Positions 34,735-44,038 are shown, counted from the first letter of the stretch. The stretch: 64,000 bases of DNA from Luteolibacter ambystomatis (GCF_018137965.1 NZ_CP073100.1:2863754-2927753); one strand, 5' to 3'. Program-made: numbers and translations. Notes: a model not told the origin generated them from the sequence alone.

Positions 34735-35060
34735 GAAAGAAGCGGCGGGTTCGACGGACTCATCCATAAAGCAATCGGCGGATGCGGAACCGGGGAATTC
34801 CGTCATCCGCCGATCAAAGCTGGTCGGGGGGAGTTGTGTTGTCTTCCGGGGGGAGAAGGTCTGCGTCCGGCCGGGGGGAACCTCGCGCTGACAGGAAGAG
34901 AGTGCCACAATTTCGGCCACAGGAATATTACGTGATCGTGGTGACGCGATCACAGCAGAAGTGGAATGTCGGAATCCTACCTGCAGCGGGAGATTCGATA
35001 CAAGCGATGTATCCCGGCGGGAGCTAGCATGAGCGGACCGGTTTTTCCTCCCTGCCACCG
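34735..35060. other. Gene-free region with a strong hairpin
   Basis: A hairpin spans 34774-34814: ATCGGCGGATG plus CGGAA pair with TTCCG plus CATCCGCCGAT (16 bp, one bulged T, 8-nt loop). Three CGGGGGG runs follow (34826-34890), and there is a small dyad GTGATCG/CGATCAC near 34933-34954. The minus-strand frame across this region is not coding-like. The downstream part is the likely promoter zone of the protease gene at 35061. Confidence 0.5.
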
Positions 35061-35804
35061 ATGAAAGCTCGCGCCCTCCTTGCCCTGTGTCTTTGTTCCA
35101 CCGCGCTCCAGGCGGCAACCGAATCGCGGTTGTGGACATCCACGGACGGCAGGACATTGGAGGGCGTCTTTCTCCGTTCCGACCGGAAGACGGTAACCGT
35201 CAGGAAGCCGGAGGGCCGCACCACCGAGATCCCCTTGGATCGCCTCAGCGCCGAAGACCGCAGCTATGTGGAAAAGCAGGTTGCGGAACAGGCGGACTCC
35301 TTCGCGAGCGGCGGCAAAACCGCGAAAAAGCCTCAGGGCCGCATCACCTACAAGCTCTCCGGGGGCTCCGAAAAATGGGAACCGGAGCGAAAGAAGCGGA
35401 TCGTGGAGGCGATGGACAAGGCGGTGGCGTTCTACAACGAGCACTCGGATTTCAAGAAAGCCCTGACGGCAAACAACAGCCCGGGCACACCGACGGCGGA
35501 TGGCAACATCAGCGGCTGGATCAATTTCGGCGGGCAGATCGGCTTCCGTGTGACCCTCCATGAAATGGGCCACACGCTGGGCATCGGCACGCACGGCAAC
35601 TGGCAGAAGAACATCAAGGACGGATTGTGGACCGGGAAGCACGCGCTGGCGCAGTTGAAGGAATTCGACGGCCCGGACGCGGTGCTGCACGCGGACCGCA
35701 TGCACTTCTGGCCCTACGGCATGAACTACGACAACGAGGCCAGCGACGTGAACTACCTGCGCCACGTGAAAATGGTGGTCGCGATGTGCAAGGACATGGA
35801 GTGA
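35061..35804 (+). CDS. Secreted SHD1-like plus zinc metalloprotease-like protein
   Basis: 247 residues with a signal peptide (MKARALLALCLCSTALQA). Residues ~23-72 resemble an SLA1 homology 1 (SHD1) domain (LWTSTDGRTLEGVFL, then IPLDRLSAEDRSYV), which is common in Planctomycetota and Verrucomicrobiota exported proteins. After a Lys-rich linker, residues ~95-240 contain an extended zinc site, HEMGHTLGIGTH (His167, Glu168, His171, Gly174, His178), the HExxHxxGxxH-type arrangement of metzincin-like peptidases. Further His/Asp residues follow (HADRMHFWPYGMNYDNE), including a possible Met-turn around MNYDN. The substrate is unknown; it is probably periplasmic or secreted. Confidence 0.8.
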   Translation: MKARALLALCLCSTALQAATESRLWTSTDGRTLEGVFLRSDRKTVTVRKPEGRTTEIPLDRLSAEDRSYVEKQVAEQADSFASGGKTAKKPQGRITYKLSGGSEKWEPERKKRIVEAMDKAVAFYNEHSDFKKALTANNSPGTPTADGNISGWINFGGQIGFRVTLHEMGHTLGIGTHGNWQKNIKDGLWTGKHALAQLKEFDGPDAVLHADRMHFWPYGMNYDNEASDVNYLRHVKMVVAMCKDME

Positions 35805-35853
35805 CCCACGTTCGGGCTTTCGCGGGAAGCTCGGGCAGTGTTAGGGTCGCGGC

Positions 35854-37368
35854 GTGTCGAATGCACGACGATCGAAAACGACCTTGGTGATCCTGCTGGC
35901 GGCCGGTTGGGCGGCTGCCGGAACGTTTGCGATCTTCTGGTGGCGGGACTCCGGCGTGGTGTGGAAGCAGCAGGCCGAACCCGCGGTGAAGAAGGTCCGG
36001 GTGGAGAAGAGGATCGAGACGGCGCCGAAAGCAACACCGGAGCCCAGACTTGAACCGTCGAAGGTGGAGGAACCACCGCGGGAAGGTGGCTTGTCGAAGG
36101 CGTTCCGCGAATGGTCGGCCCGCACCGAATTGAAGGGCGCGCTGGTCGCCTTGTGCGTGCTGGATGAGGAGGGACGGACGCTGTTCGCCTCACCGCTGGC
36201 GGAGACGGCGCTGTGCCCGGCATCCTCGATGAAAACACTGACCACCGGTGCGGCATTCGGATTGCTGGGACCGGACCATCGTTTTGAAACCACGCTGACG
36301 GCGAACGCGAAGATCGACGCGGCTGGTGTCCTGGATGGAGATCTGGAGCTGACCGGATCGGGCGATCCCACGCTGGCCCGCGAGGATCTGGAAGCCATGG
36401 CGGATGCCGTGGTGGCCAAGGGCCTGAAAAAGATCAGCGGTGGCATCGTGGTGAACACGAAAGTCTTCGCCGCGGAGCCGGTGAGCGAGCATTGGAACTG
36501 GGGAGACATCGGCAATGCCTACGGTGCCGGCACCTATGGCGTGAACGTGGATCACAACCGGATGACACTCACCTTCGATCCGGCGGACAAGGAAGGCGGT
36601 CCGGCGAAGCTGGCGGGCAGCGATCCCGTCCTGCCGGGCATCAAGTGGGATTGCGTGGTCGCAACCGGTGCCGCTGGAAGCGGTGATCAGGTGACGGTGT
36701 TTTCCGAGCCCTATGGGAAGGAGATCTCCATACGCGGCAGCGTGCCTCTCGGAGAACGCGGCTTTACGGTGAATGCCGCGATTCCCGATCCTCCCGCGTA
36801 TGCGGCGGATGTCCTGCGGGCACGGCTGGTGAAAGCCGGAGTGAAGATCGCGGGTGGCGCGTCACGGCGTACGGACACGCGGGTGGCGCTGGCCGGCCAT
36901 CGCTCGGAAGCCCTGCCGGAGATCATCGACCACTTGCACCGGGTGAGCGACAATCTGGAGTCGCAGGCGCTGTATCTGACGATGGGAAATCTCAAGCATG
37001 ACGATCCGGCAAAGGTGGTGTGGAAATTCTGGGAGGATGCCGGAGTGTCCTTCGAGGGATTGCGGATGATCGACGGCAACGGCCTCGCCCGGGCGACGAT
37101 GATCCGTCCGCTGGATCTGGCACGGGTGAACCTCGCGGCCTCACGCGCGGCGACGGGTGAACGCTATGTGCGCAGTCTGAGCGGCAGCGGCCCCATGCGT
37201 TCCAAGCGCGGCGCGATGTCCGGTGTGAGGACCGAAGTGGGATTCATCCAAACACCGGATGGACACCGGCGCGTGTTCGCGCTGATGGGGAACGGGCTGG
37301 ATACGAACCTGGATTTTTGGACGCTGCGCACGCCGTTGCTGGAAGCGGTGCGAACGGCGGCGGATTGA
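35854..37368 (+). CDS. dacB: D-alanyl-D-alanine carboxypeptidase/endopeptidase, PBP4 (DacB) family
   Basis: 504 residues from a GTG. A membrane anchor or uncleaved signal (LVILLAAGWAAAGTFAIFWW) is followed by a charged linker and a peptidase S13 domain. The SxxK motif is Ser124-Ser-Met-Lys127 and the SxN motif is Ser365-Asp-Asn367 (HRVSDNLESQ). The third motif, normally KTG, reads Lys451-Arg-Gly453 (RSKRGAMSGV). Other landmarks include DLELTGSGDPTL and YGVNVDHNRMTL. The family trims or cleaves cross-links in peptidoglycan in the periplasm. The KRG variant is odd and might alter activity. It ends 9 bp from the convergent gene at 37378. Confidence 0.9.
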   Translation: MSNARRSKTTLVILLAAGWAAAGTFAIFWWRDSGVVWKQQAEPAVKKVRVEKRIETAPKATPEPRLEPSKVEEPPREGGLSKAFREWSARTELKGALVALCVLDEEGRTLFASPLAETALCPASSMKTLTTGAAFGLLGPDHRFETTLTANAKIDAAGVLDGDLELTGSGDPTLAREDLEAMADAVVAKGLKKISGGIVVNTKVFAAEPVSEHWNWGDIGNAYGAGTYGVNVDHNRMTLTFDPADKEGGPAKLAGSDPVLPGIKWDCVVATGAAGSGDQVTVFSEPYGKEISIRGSVPLGERGFTVNAAIPDPPAYAADVLRARLVKAGVKIAGGASRRTDTRVALAGHRSEALPEIIDHLHRVSDNLESQALYLTMGNLKHDDPAKVVWKFWEDAGVSFEGLRMIDGNGLARATMIRPLDLARVNLAASRAATGERYVRSLSGSGPMRSKRGAMSGVRTEVGFIQTPDGHRRVFALMGNGLDTNLDFWTLRTPLLEAVRTAAD

Positions 37369-37377
37369 ATCGAGCCG

Positions 37378-38370
37378 TCACTTGATCACGCGCCAGGCGG
37401 CGAGATTGGCGAAGTCACGGCCGGTAATAGGTGTGAAGTTCCAGACACCCGCATCCATCTCCGCTTTGACCTCGTTCGCGGGCGCGTCTCCCGTCGCATC
37501 ACCGATCCCCAGGGAGACCGTTCCGGCTTCATCCGGTTTGCCATCGGGCTTCTCGAATGACACCCGGAGCTGGCTGCCGGCCTGCGGACCGGGATTCCTA
37601 CGATCCTCGTAGTGCTTCTCGATGATCGTGCAACTGGTGGCGGGAGTGACGAGTCCTGAGTAGCGCAGCTCGCGCCATGGCTTCGCACGATTGGCGAGCC
37701 ACGTCATGGCGTTCTCCCTTGAGGCGGGTGTGGCTTTCGCGAGCTGGGCGACATCGGCGGCGCTTGCCGGGAACAGCTTCATTTCCACCACGCGGTTCCC
37801 GGCAGGTGCTGCTGAAGAAATGCCATCCGCCATGCCGAACTGCCACACGGCCACTTCCGTCCTGGCATTGCTGACACGGCAAAGTTCCTGCCAACGACCC
37901 GGCTGCAACCACAACGAGCCGATCTTCACTTCCAGCGTTTCAATGGCACGCTCCTTGGCATCGAGCAGCGAATGCTCGACGGCTACCAGCTCACGCACAC
38001 CCTCGGCGGTCTTCTCCGCGACGATCTTGACCTTGCTTTCGTGCGGGCGGCGCGAACCGAAGGTCGTTTGCGCAAGGTCCTCTTCGTAGGATTGGGGAGC
38101 CAGCAGAATTTTTCCATCGACCTGCTCGCCGGTCGTGCTGTTCCAGCAACCGCCCCCCTTGCTCTTGTCCACGATGGCCTTGAGGCCGCGTTTTTTCAGC
38201 AGCGCGTCCATGACGGAAGCATCGCCAGATTTGCCGGCTCCAAGCTCGGAAGCCACCGCCGCCGCCTGCCCCTTCGGAATCTCCAGCAGAACGATGCGGC
38301 AGGAGTCGGCCGCAGCCGCAGGGATGACAACGGCTGACAAAAGCGAAGCGAGGACAGGCAGGCGGAGCAT
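37378..38370 (-). CDS. Exported protein of unknown function
   Basis: 330 residues from the ATG at 38370, which opens a signal peptide (MLRLPVLASLLSAVVIPAAA). A longer frame to 38433 would overlap the upstream gene. The mature protein has an N-terminal part with IVLLEIPKGQAAAVASELGA, a Gly/Cys-containing segment (SKGGGCWNSTTGEQ), a central GSLWLQPGRWQELCRVSNAR, and a C-terminal beta-rich region ending in TPITGRDFANLAAWRVIK. I recognise no family. It lies 59 bp downstream of the GH13 gene on the same strand, so co-transcription is possible. Confidence 0.75.
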   Translation of the reverse strand: MLRLPVLASLLSAVVIPAAAADSCRIVLLEIPKGQAAAVASELGAGKSGDASVMDALLKKRGLKAIVDKSKGGGCWNSTTGEQVDGKILLAPQSYEEDLAQTTFGSRRPHESKVKIVAEKTAEGVRELVAVEHSLLDAKERAIETLEVKIGSLWLQPGRWQELCRVSNARTEVAVWQFGMADGISSAAPAGNRVVEMKLFPASAADVAQLAKATPASRENAMTWLANRAKPWRELRYSGLVTPATSCTIIEKHYEDRRNPGPQAGSQLRVSFEKPDGKPDEAGTVSLGIGDATGDAPANEVKAEMDAGVWNFTPITGRDFANLAAWRVIK

Positions 38371-38429
38371 GATGCCACAAGCATTTCCCACCGGATGTGA
38401 AAACGGCAAGCGGTGTTTTCCCACCACTC

Positions 38430-40289
38430 TCAATCCTGGCTGAGAATGATGAATCCATACGGCGGCAGCGCAAGCCCGCCGAGCGGCGCGGGATGCCCCA
38501 CCACACCCGTGCGGCCCTCCACGGTGATCACTTCGGTGTCATCGAAATCATCGCTGTAGCCGCTCCAGTCCGCATTGAAGCGCACCTTCCACTCGCCCGC
38601 CGCGGGCAGGGTGATCTCGTAGAACTCGTGGGCGTTGGCGGTGAGATTCATCACGATGACCGTGCTGTCGCGCGGGCCGCCCTCATACCAGCGATTCCAG
38701 GCGATCACCTTGGCATGGTGGTTCTGGTGGAAGACATCCACATGCGCTCCGGTCAAGCCGCGGGTCACTCCACCGAGATTGCGCCGCAGCCGGATCAGGT
38801 CATGGAACGCGAGCCGGATGCCACGAAAACGCCGCGCCTTTTCCCAATCGAGCGGATCTCGGTCATCGAACCAGCCGTCCTCGAGAAACTCCTGCCCTTG
38901 GAAAAGCATCGGCACGCCGGGCGCGGTCAACATCACGCCCGCTCCCTGCAGGGCACGGCGGCGCGCCCACAGGCTGTCGGGATTCTTCGGGTCGATCTCG
39001 GACACCATCCGGCGGCGGCCATTCGCCACCTCGTCATGCGATTCGGTGTAGATCACGCGGCGGAAGGGATCACTGGCATCGCCGGGCAACACGGCGGCCA
39101 CCATCGCGCCGACATCGCGCGCGTCATCCACCGGATTTTCCAGCACCGCACGCACCGGATGCACGAAGCCGGCATCCCATTGCGTATCGAAGCCCGCGCC
39201 GCCCTCCTCCACCCATGTGGTGAGCGCGGCGTTGTTGCCGAGATCCTCGGCCACGGAAATGACACGCGGCGAATGCAGCTTCAGATCCTTGTTGATCCAT
39301 TGGAGCACCTGCCAACCCTCCGCGATGTCCGCGGACTCCGGGTTGTCCGCGCCCTTCGAGCGGCGGATATAACTGACCGCATCAAGACGCAGGCCATCGG
39401 CGCGGAATTCCTCGATCCACATCAGCGCGTTGTCACGCAGATACTGGCGCACCTCCTCGCGGCCGTAATCTGGGCGGGTGTCGCCCCACGGAGTTTCGGA
39501 ACGCCAATCGTTATAGAAGTAGATGCCGCCCTTGCCGTTTTCCGACCAGCCATCGAACTGCCACAGGTCGAGCGAATCCGGGCCGAAGTGGTTGTACACC
39601 ACATCGAGGATCACGGCGATGCCGTGGCGGTGGGCCTCGCGGATGAGTTCCTTCAAGCCATCCGGGCCACCATAGCCGGCCTCGATGGCGAAGGGATTGC
39701 AGGGATTGTAACCCCATGAGGTTTCACCGGGGAATTCGGTGGGAGGCATCAGCTCGATGGCATTCACGCCGAGATCCTTCAGATACGACAGGCGCTCGAT
39801 GACTTTCTTGAACGTGCCACACGGCGTCTTCTCGCCACGCCGCACGCCGAAGGTGCCGACGTGCAATTCATAGAGCACGACTTCATTGAGAAGCGGCGTC
39901 TCGAATTCGACGCCCTGCCAATCGAACGAATCGCGGTAGATCACCCCATTGCCGGTTTCCGGATCGGTGAGGCGCACGCGCGGATCGATCTTCAGCATCG
40001 TGTTTCCCCCATGGGCGATGCGGAACTTGTACTGGTCCCCTGCTTTCGCCTTCGCACAAACGATGCTCCACATGCCGCCCTCCTCGCGGCCCATCGGCAT
40101 ACCGGGATCCGCCCAATCGTTGAAACCGCCGGTGACATGCACCTGCGCGGCGTTTGGCGCCCACACGCGGAAGAGCACGCCATCGCCAGTGAGAACGGCA
40201 CCCATGCCCGGCTGGGTGGCAGGCTCCACAACGGCTGGCGACACAAGCTTTGCCTCGGATTTCACCGGATCGATCACGGGAGGTTTCAT
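38430..40289 (-). CDS. GH13 alpha-glucan branching enzyme-like protein with CBM48
   Basis: 619 residues, no signal peptide, so cytosolic. Residues ~30-110 are a CBM48-type beta-sandwich (FRVWAPNAAQVHVTGGFNDW). The catalytic barrel carries the four GH13 regions: LDVVYNHFGP (Asp229-His234), DGLRLDAV (nucleophile Asp303), ISVAEDLG (acid/base Glu348), and YTESHDE (His418-Asp419). A C-terminal beta-domain (TVIVMNLTANAHEFYEITLP) ends the protein. The domain order fits glycogen branching enzymes (GlgB-like) and some related glucan hydrolases. I did not name it glgB because the subfamily cannot be settled by eye. It acts on glycogen or alpha-glucan. Confidence 0.85.
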   Translation of the reverse strand: MKPPVIDPVKSEAKLVSPAVVEPATQPGMGAVLTGDGVLFRVWAPNAAQVHVTGGFNDWADPGMPMGREEGGMWSIVCAKAKAGDQYKFRIAHGGNTMLKIDPRVRLTDPETGNGVIYRDSFDWQGVEFETPLLNEVVLYELHVGTFGVRRGEKTPCGTFKKVIERLSYLKDLGVNAIELMPPTEFPGETSWGYNPCNPFAIEAGYGGPDGLKELIREAHRHGIAVILDVVYNHFGPDSLDLWQFDGWSENGKGGIYFYNDWRSETPWGDTRPDYGREEVRQYLRDNALMWIEEFRADGLRLDAVSYIRRSKGADNPESADIAEGWQVLQWINKDLKLHSPRVISVAEDLGNNAALTTWVEEGGAGFDTQWDAGFVHPVRAVLENPVDDARDVGAMVAAVLPGDASDPFRRVIYTESHDEVANGRRRMVSEIDPKNPDSLWARRRALQGAGVMLTAPGVPMLFQGQEFLEDGWFDDRDPLDWEKARRFRGIRLAFHDLIRLRRNLGGVTRGLTGAHVDVFHQNHHAKVIAWNRWYEGGPRDSTVIVMNLTANAHEFYEITLPAAGEWKVRFNADWSGYSDDFDDTEVITVEGRTGVVGHPAPLGGLALPPYGFIILSQD

Positions 40290-40509
40290 GCGGAGATCCT
40301 TCCAGCGGAAACCGTGCCCGCTGCATCACCGCGTGAATCCCACGCAATCAACGGGACTCTGCCCACGACGCCGGGAAGCACGGATTGCAAATGCGCATCC
40401 GTCGTGCGTTCTGCTCCGCGCCCTGTTTCCGATTTCCCGTGGAGATTCGCGAAAACGACCACGACGGCTTGCGCATCCGCGGAGTCGGAGCGAGACTGGC
40501 GGGTTGGCC

Positions 40510-40701
40510 ATGAAATCGAAAAGCATCCCTTCAGTCGAGAACCTCACGGCTCACGAACAAGCCGCGAAGAAGATCACCTCCTTGCGACGGAAAGGCATTC
40601 CCTGCCATCTGGAGGATCACCCCGACCGCCACGGACATCACCTGGAAATCGTGCGGGACGAGAAGACCGATCCCGATCTGCCACCCATGACGGGAGGCTG
40701 A
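40510..40701 (+). CDS. Small charged hypothetical protein
   Basis: 63 residues (MKSKSIPSVENLTAHEQAAK at the start), highly charged with several His residues (HLEDHPDRHGHHLEIVRD). There is no signal peptide or membrane segment. The frame extends upstream through the antisense of the GH13 gene, but only this last part is plausible, and it occupies an otherwise empty 470-bp gap. Its stop lies 61 bp before the metallophosphatase. No known family. Confidence 0.5.
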   Translation: MKSKSIPSVENLTAHEQAAKKITSLRRKGIPCHLEDHPDRHGHHLEIVRDEKTDPDLPPMTGG

Positions 40702-40762
40702 TGAAACTTTGTGACGATCCGGAGTTGAAGGTTCGCTCAAGCGGGCTTCATGTTGGTCACGC

Positions 40763-41731
40763 ATGAGCGGCCCGGTAGCGACTTCACACGACATCATCGG
40801 CGACATCCACGGCCGCTACGATCGTCTGGAGTCCCTGATGCGGTTGCTGGGATACGAACATGACGGCGTGTCGTTCGTCCCACCTACCGGTCACCGGGCT
40901 TTGTTCCTGGGAGACCTGATCGATCCCAAGCCGGGTCATCACCAGCCCGGCGGCGTGAAGTCCACCCTGCATGCGGTGAAAATGATGGTGGATCGCGGCC
41001 ATGCCGATGTGATCCTGGGCAATCACGAACTCAATGCGATCTGCTTCCACACCCTCGGGCCGGATGGCAGACCTCTGCGCCACCACGGTCACCGCAATGT
41101 CCGCACCCATCAGGGAACGCTGGACGATTTCCCGGATCATGAAGATCCACAGGGAGAGTGGCGCTCACTGTGGATGCCATGGCTGAAGCGCGTTCCGCTG
41201 TCACTCGATCTCGGCTATCTGCGCGCGGTCCACGCGTGCTGGCATCCGGAGCATCTCGCCTACCTCGCGGACAAGTCACTGGAGGACGACGGCTTCCTGC
41301 TGGCTGCATCCAGCAAGGCCAATCCGGAAGGCGAAGCGATCGAAGCGGTGCTGAAGGGCATCGATATTCCCCTGCCTCCCGGCTACAGCTATTCCGACAA
41401 CAGCGGCATCTCACGCAGGCACTTCCGCGCGCGCTGGTGGGAGCATCCACAACCGGGCGTCACCTGCGCGGCACTGGTCTTCCCTGCGGACGGGCGGATG
41501 CCGGAGCTGCCGGTGGATCCCGCGGCGCTGCATGTGATCCCGGGTTACCCGGACGATGCGCCGCCGGTATTCTTCGGCCATTACTTCAAGCCGGTGGGGC
41601 AAAAACCGGCTCCGGAGCAGGACAACATCGTGTGCTTGGATCACGGCGCGTCCGTGGGTGGTCCGCTCGCCGCGTATCAATGGCAGGGCGAGCGGAAGCT
41701 GAAGATGGAGCACTTCGTGGAGGCGGTGTGA
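40763..41731 (+). CDS. Calcineurin-like metallophosphatase (PPP-type)
   Basis: 322 residues with the metallophosphatase signature set: GDIHG (residues 13-17), LGDLIDP (Asp51), GNHEL (residues 86-90), and later C-terminal histidines in FFGHYFKP and LDHGAS. These residues bind the dinuclear metal centre. There is no signal peptide, so it is cytosolic. Related bacterial proteins act on phosphoproteins or dinucleotides; the substrate cannot be assigned. The frame starts at an ATG preceded by no Shine-Dalgarno. Confidence 0.9.
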   Translation: MSGPVATSHDIIGDIHGRYDRLESLMRLLGYEHDGVSFVPPTGHRALFLGDLIDPKPGHHQPGGVKSTLHAVKMMVDRGHADVILGNHELNAICFHTLGPDGRPLRHHGHRNVRTHQGTLDDFPDHEDPQGEWRSLWMPWLKRVPLSLDLGYLRAVHACWHPEHLAYLADKSLEDDGFLLAASSKANPEGEAIEAVLKGIDIPLPPGYSYSDNSGISRRHFRARWWEHPQPGVTCAALVFPADGRMPELPVDPAALHVIPGYPDDAPPVFFGHYFKPVGQKPAPEQDNIVCLDHGASVGGPLAAYQWQGERKLKMEHFVEAV

Positions 41732-41951
41732 AGCCGCCAACTGTGGCTGTCGCGTCTCGCGGCAGGCCGTGGCATTGGCGTCCCGCCGATGCTCTGAAAA
41801 TGTCGCGGCGGGAACGTTGGAAACTTGCGCCACTACTGGATCTCCTTCATCTCGCCGGGCTTCCACGAATTCCCGCACGATTTGGAAAGAACCGGGGCAA
41901 CAAAATGAGCGCGTGTCTTCGCTACCCGAAGTCTCACAGCATCTGCTACAA

Positions 41952-41986
41952 GAGAAAGCCCCACACCGGCGGACCGGAGCGGGGCT
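41952..41986 (-). terminator. Stem-loop terminator of the sialate O-acetylesterase gene
   Basis: AGCCCC (41957-41962) pairs with GGGGCT (41981-41986) over an inner CCGG-CGGA-CCGG hairpin. On the minus strand it is followed by TTTCTCTT. It lies 22 bp past the stop at 42008. The rest of the 276-bp gap (41732-42007) shows nothing recognisable. Confidence 0.7.
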
Positions 41987-42007
41987 GGAGGAGGAAGCGG
42001 GGATGGC

Positions 42008-44038
42008 TCAGGGCTCCACGTCCGTGCGGAAGGGAGACGCGGGCAGGCCGTCCTTGTTGAAGAGATTCACGTCCGGGACATTCGCCCAGCCGTAGCGGAC
42101 GGCGGCAGGTGCCTCCACGCCATCGGCATGCACCACCACCTTGTCGCCTTTGATCTCCGCGATGGCGGGGACGAAGTTCTTGTCCGCTCCGGCGATGGTG
42201 AAGCCCTTGAGCGCGCCATCCTTCGCTTCAAGGCCCTTGCCCACGTGATCGAAGGCAAGCCAGGCCTCCTTGCCCTGCACCTTCATCTCACGATAGGCGG
42301 GACCGGAGTAGGCCACCTTCTGTCCATAGGCGAGGGCCTTCGCTGCCAGCGCAAGACGGGTGCCGACGGGCCCCTTGTTCTGCGGATGGATGTCCCCGGC
42401 ATCGCCCACATCCGTGGTCACGACCATCGCGGTGTCCGGGACGGACTTCCAGGAAAGAAACTGCGCTTCCCGTAGTTCCGGCGTCATATCCTTGTAAGGG
42501 GCGATCTGGACGAAAAGAAACGGGAGCTTGGGATTGTTCCAGCGCGCGCGCCAGTCCTCGATCAAGGCCGGGAAGATCGTGCGGTATTGCTTCGCGCGGC
42601 CGTTGTTGGCTTCACCCTGGTACCAGATCACGCCCTTGATCGGCACCTGGAGCAACGGCGAGATCATCGCGTTGTAGAGCGCGGTCGGGGTGTTCTGGTT
42701 GTATTTGAATCCGGGCTGCGCGATCTGCTTCAGCGGCTCCTGGAAGTCAGGAAGCGTCTGGAGCTTCTCCGGACTGGTCCAGGCCTCCGCGACGGTGCCG
42801 CCCCAGGCGGAGAAAATCAGCCCCACCGGCACCTGGATGGCGGGCTGGAGGTCACGGGCGAAGAAGTAGCCGACAGCCGAGAAATCCGGTGCCGTCTCCG
42901 GCGAGCACACGGTCCAGCGACCACGTGGCTCCTCCACCGGCTTCAGCGAGTTCGCGAGCGGCACGTAATACTGGCGGATCAACGGATACTTCGCACCGGC
43001 GGCTTCCTGCTGCCAGTTGAGGATCTCCTTCTGGCCGCCGCGTGGTCCGAGCTGGCGCTCCATGTTCGATTGGCCGCTGGCCACCCACACATCGCCGATG
43101 AGGATGTTCTCCGCCTCGATCTTGTTGTCCGGGCCGGTAATGGTCATCGTGCGCGGCTGGGTGCTGGCGTCCATCGGCTTCAGTGTGACCTTCCAATGGC
43201 CGTCCTTGGTGGTGGTGGTCGCCTTCTGTCCTGCGAATTCCACGGTGATGGCCTTGCCTTCCGGAGCGGTGCCCCACACCGGGATCGCCGCGCCGCGCTG
43301 GAGCACGGCTCCGGAGCGGAAGTAGCTGTTCGGCTTCATCAGCAACGCCGGATCGTGGGCCTTGCTGCCGGTGAGGGAGGTATAGACGGTGGCCGCCATC
43401 ACGCCCGCGCCCTTGGTATTCGGATGCACGCGGTCCGGCAGTAGCTCCGGGTTTTTCTCAAGCGCGGCATGGATGTCGATGACGCCGAGATCCATCTCCT
43501 TCGCGAGGCTGTCGAGGATGACGATCTCTTCTTTCACCCCGGCCTCGTTGATGCCGTAGTTGCCGGGTTCCGGCACCGGGCACGGGCGGCAGATGAAGAT
43601 GCGTGGCTTCGAGGGCAAGTCGCGGAAGGTCTTCACCATCTCCGTGTAGTCGGTCTTGTACTCGTCCTTGTGCGACCAATTCTGCGGCTTGGTGTCATTG
43701 GTGCCGAGCATGATGACGACCACGTCCGGATTGTACGTCTGGGCGTTCTTGAAGGCTCCTTCCTTCCAATACGGGTGATCGCCCTTCTTGAGCAGCGTGC
43801 GGCCGCTGACACCGAAGTTCTTCACCGCCCAGCGGTCGCCGAGCAATTCCTGGAGCTGGTCCGGATAGGACATGCCGCGGTCCGCGCCAGAGCCCTGGGT
43901 GATGCTGTCCCCCACGCAGGCGACACGCACGGGGGCCTTGTAGTCCTTGGGGTTGAGAGGGCCGGTGACCGCGAACGCGGCGAACGTGGACGCGGACCAC
44001 ATGAGGCCCGCGAGGATGGGTTTGCAATAGGGAGCCAT
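42008..44038 (-). CDS. Sialate O-acetylesterase with an additional SGNH domain
   Basis: 676 residues from the ATG at 44038, which gives a signal peptide (MAPYCKPILAGLMWSASTFA). The N-terminal ~225 residues are an SGNH/GDSL hydrolase: CVGDSITQGSG (Ser45), SGR, MLGTNDTK (Asn114), and DRVHP (Asp202, His205). The remainder is a SASA-type sialate 9-O-acetylesterase: a beta-domain (SYFRSGAVLQRGAAIPVWG), GDVWVASGQSNME (Ser324), WGGTVAEAW, and VIWYQGEANNG. Two esterase modules in one chain suggest deacetylation of heavily acetylated glycans, such as sialylated or acetylated polysaccharides, in the periplasm or outside. Confidence 0.92.
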   Translation of the reverse strand: MAPYCKPILAGLMWSASTFAAFAVTGPLNPKDYKAPVRVACVGDSITQGSGADRGMSYPDQLQELLGDRWAVKNFGVSGRTLLKKGDHPYWKEGAFKNAQTYNPDVVVIMLGTNDTKPQNWSHKDEYKTDYTEMVKTFRDLPSKPRIFICRPCPVPEPGNYGINEAGVKEEIVILDSLAKEMDLGVIDIHAALEKNPELLPDRVHPNTKGAGVMAATVYTSLTGSKAHDPALLMKPNSYFRSGAVLQRGAAIPVWGTAPEGKAITVEFAGQKATTTTKDGHWKVTLKPMDASTQPRTMTITGPDNKIEAENILIGDVWVASGQSNMERQLGPRGGQKEILNWQQEAAGAKYPLIRQYYVPLANSLKPVEEPRGRWTVCSPETAPDFSAVGYFFARDLQPAIQVPVGLIFSAWGGTVAEAWTSPEKLQTLPDFQEPLKQIAQPGFKYNQNTPTALYNAMISPLLQVPIKGVIWYQGEANNGRAKQYRTIFPALIEDWRARWNNPKLPFLFVQIAPYKDMTPELREAQFLSWKSVPDTAMVVTTDVGDAGDIHPQNKGPVGTRLALAAKALAYGQKVAYSGPAYREMKVQGKEAWLAFDHVGKGLEAKDGALKGFTIAGADKNFVPAIAEIKGDKVVVHADGVEAPAAVRYGWANVPDVNLFNKDGLPASPFRTDVEP

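Noticed and set aside
34720-35157. 145-codon minus frame across the hairpin region
   Set aside because: No coding character, no signal or motif, and it overlaps the REPIN arm and the protease gene start.
40290-40509. Possible extra gene between the GH13 gene and the small charged protein
   Set aside because: Frames here are continuations of shadows of the GH13 gene and show no independent coding signal.
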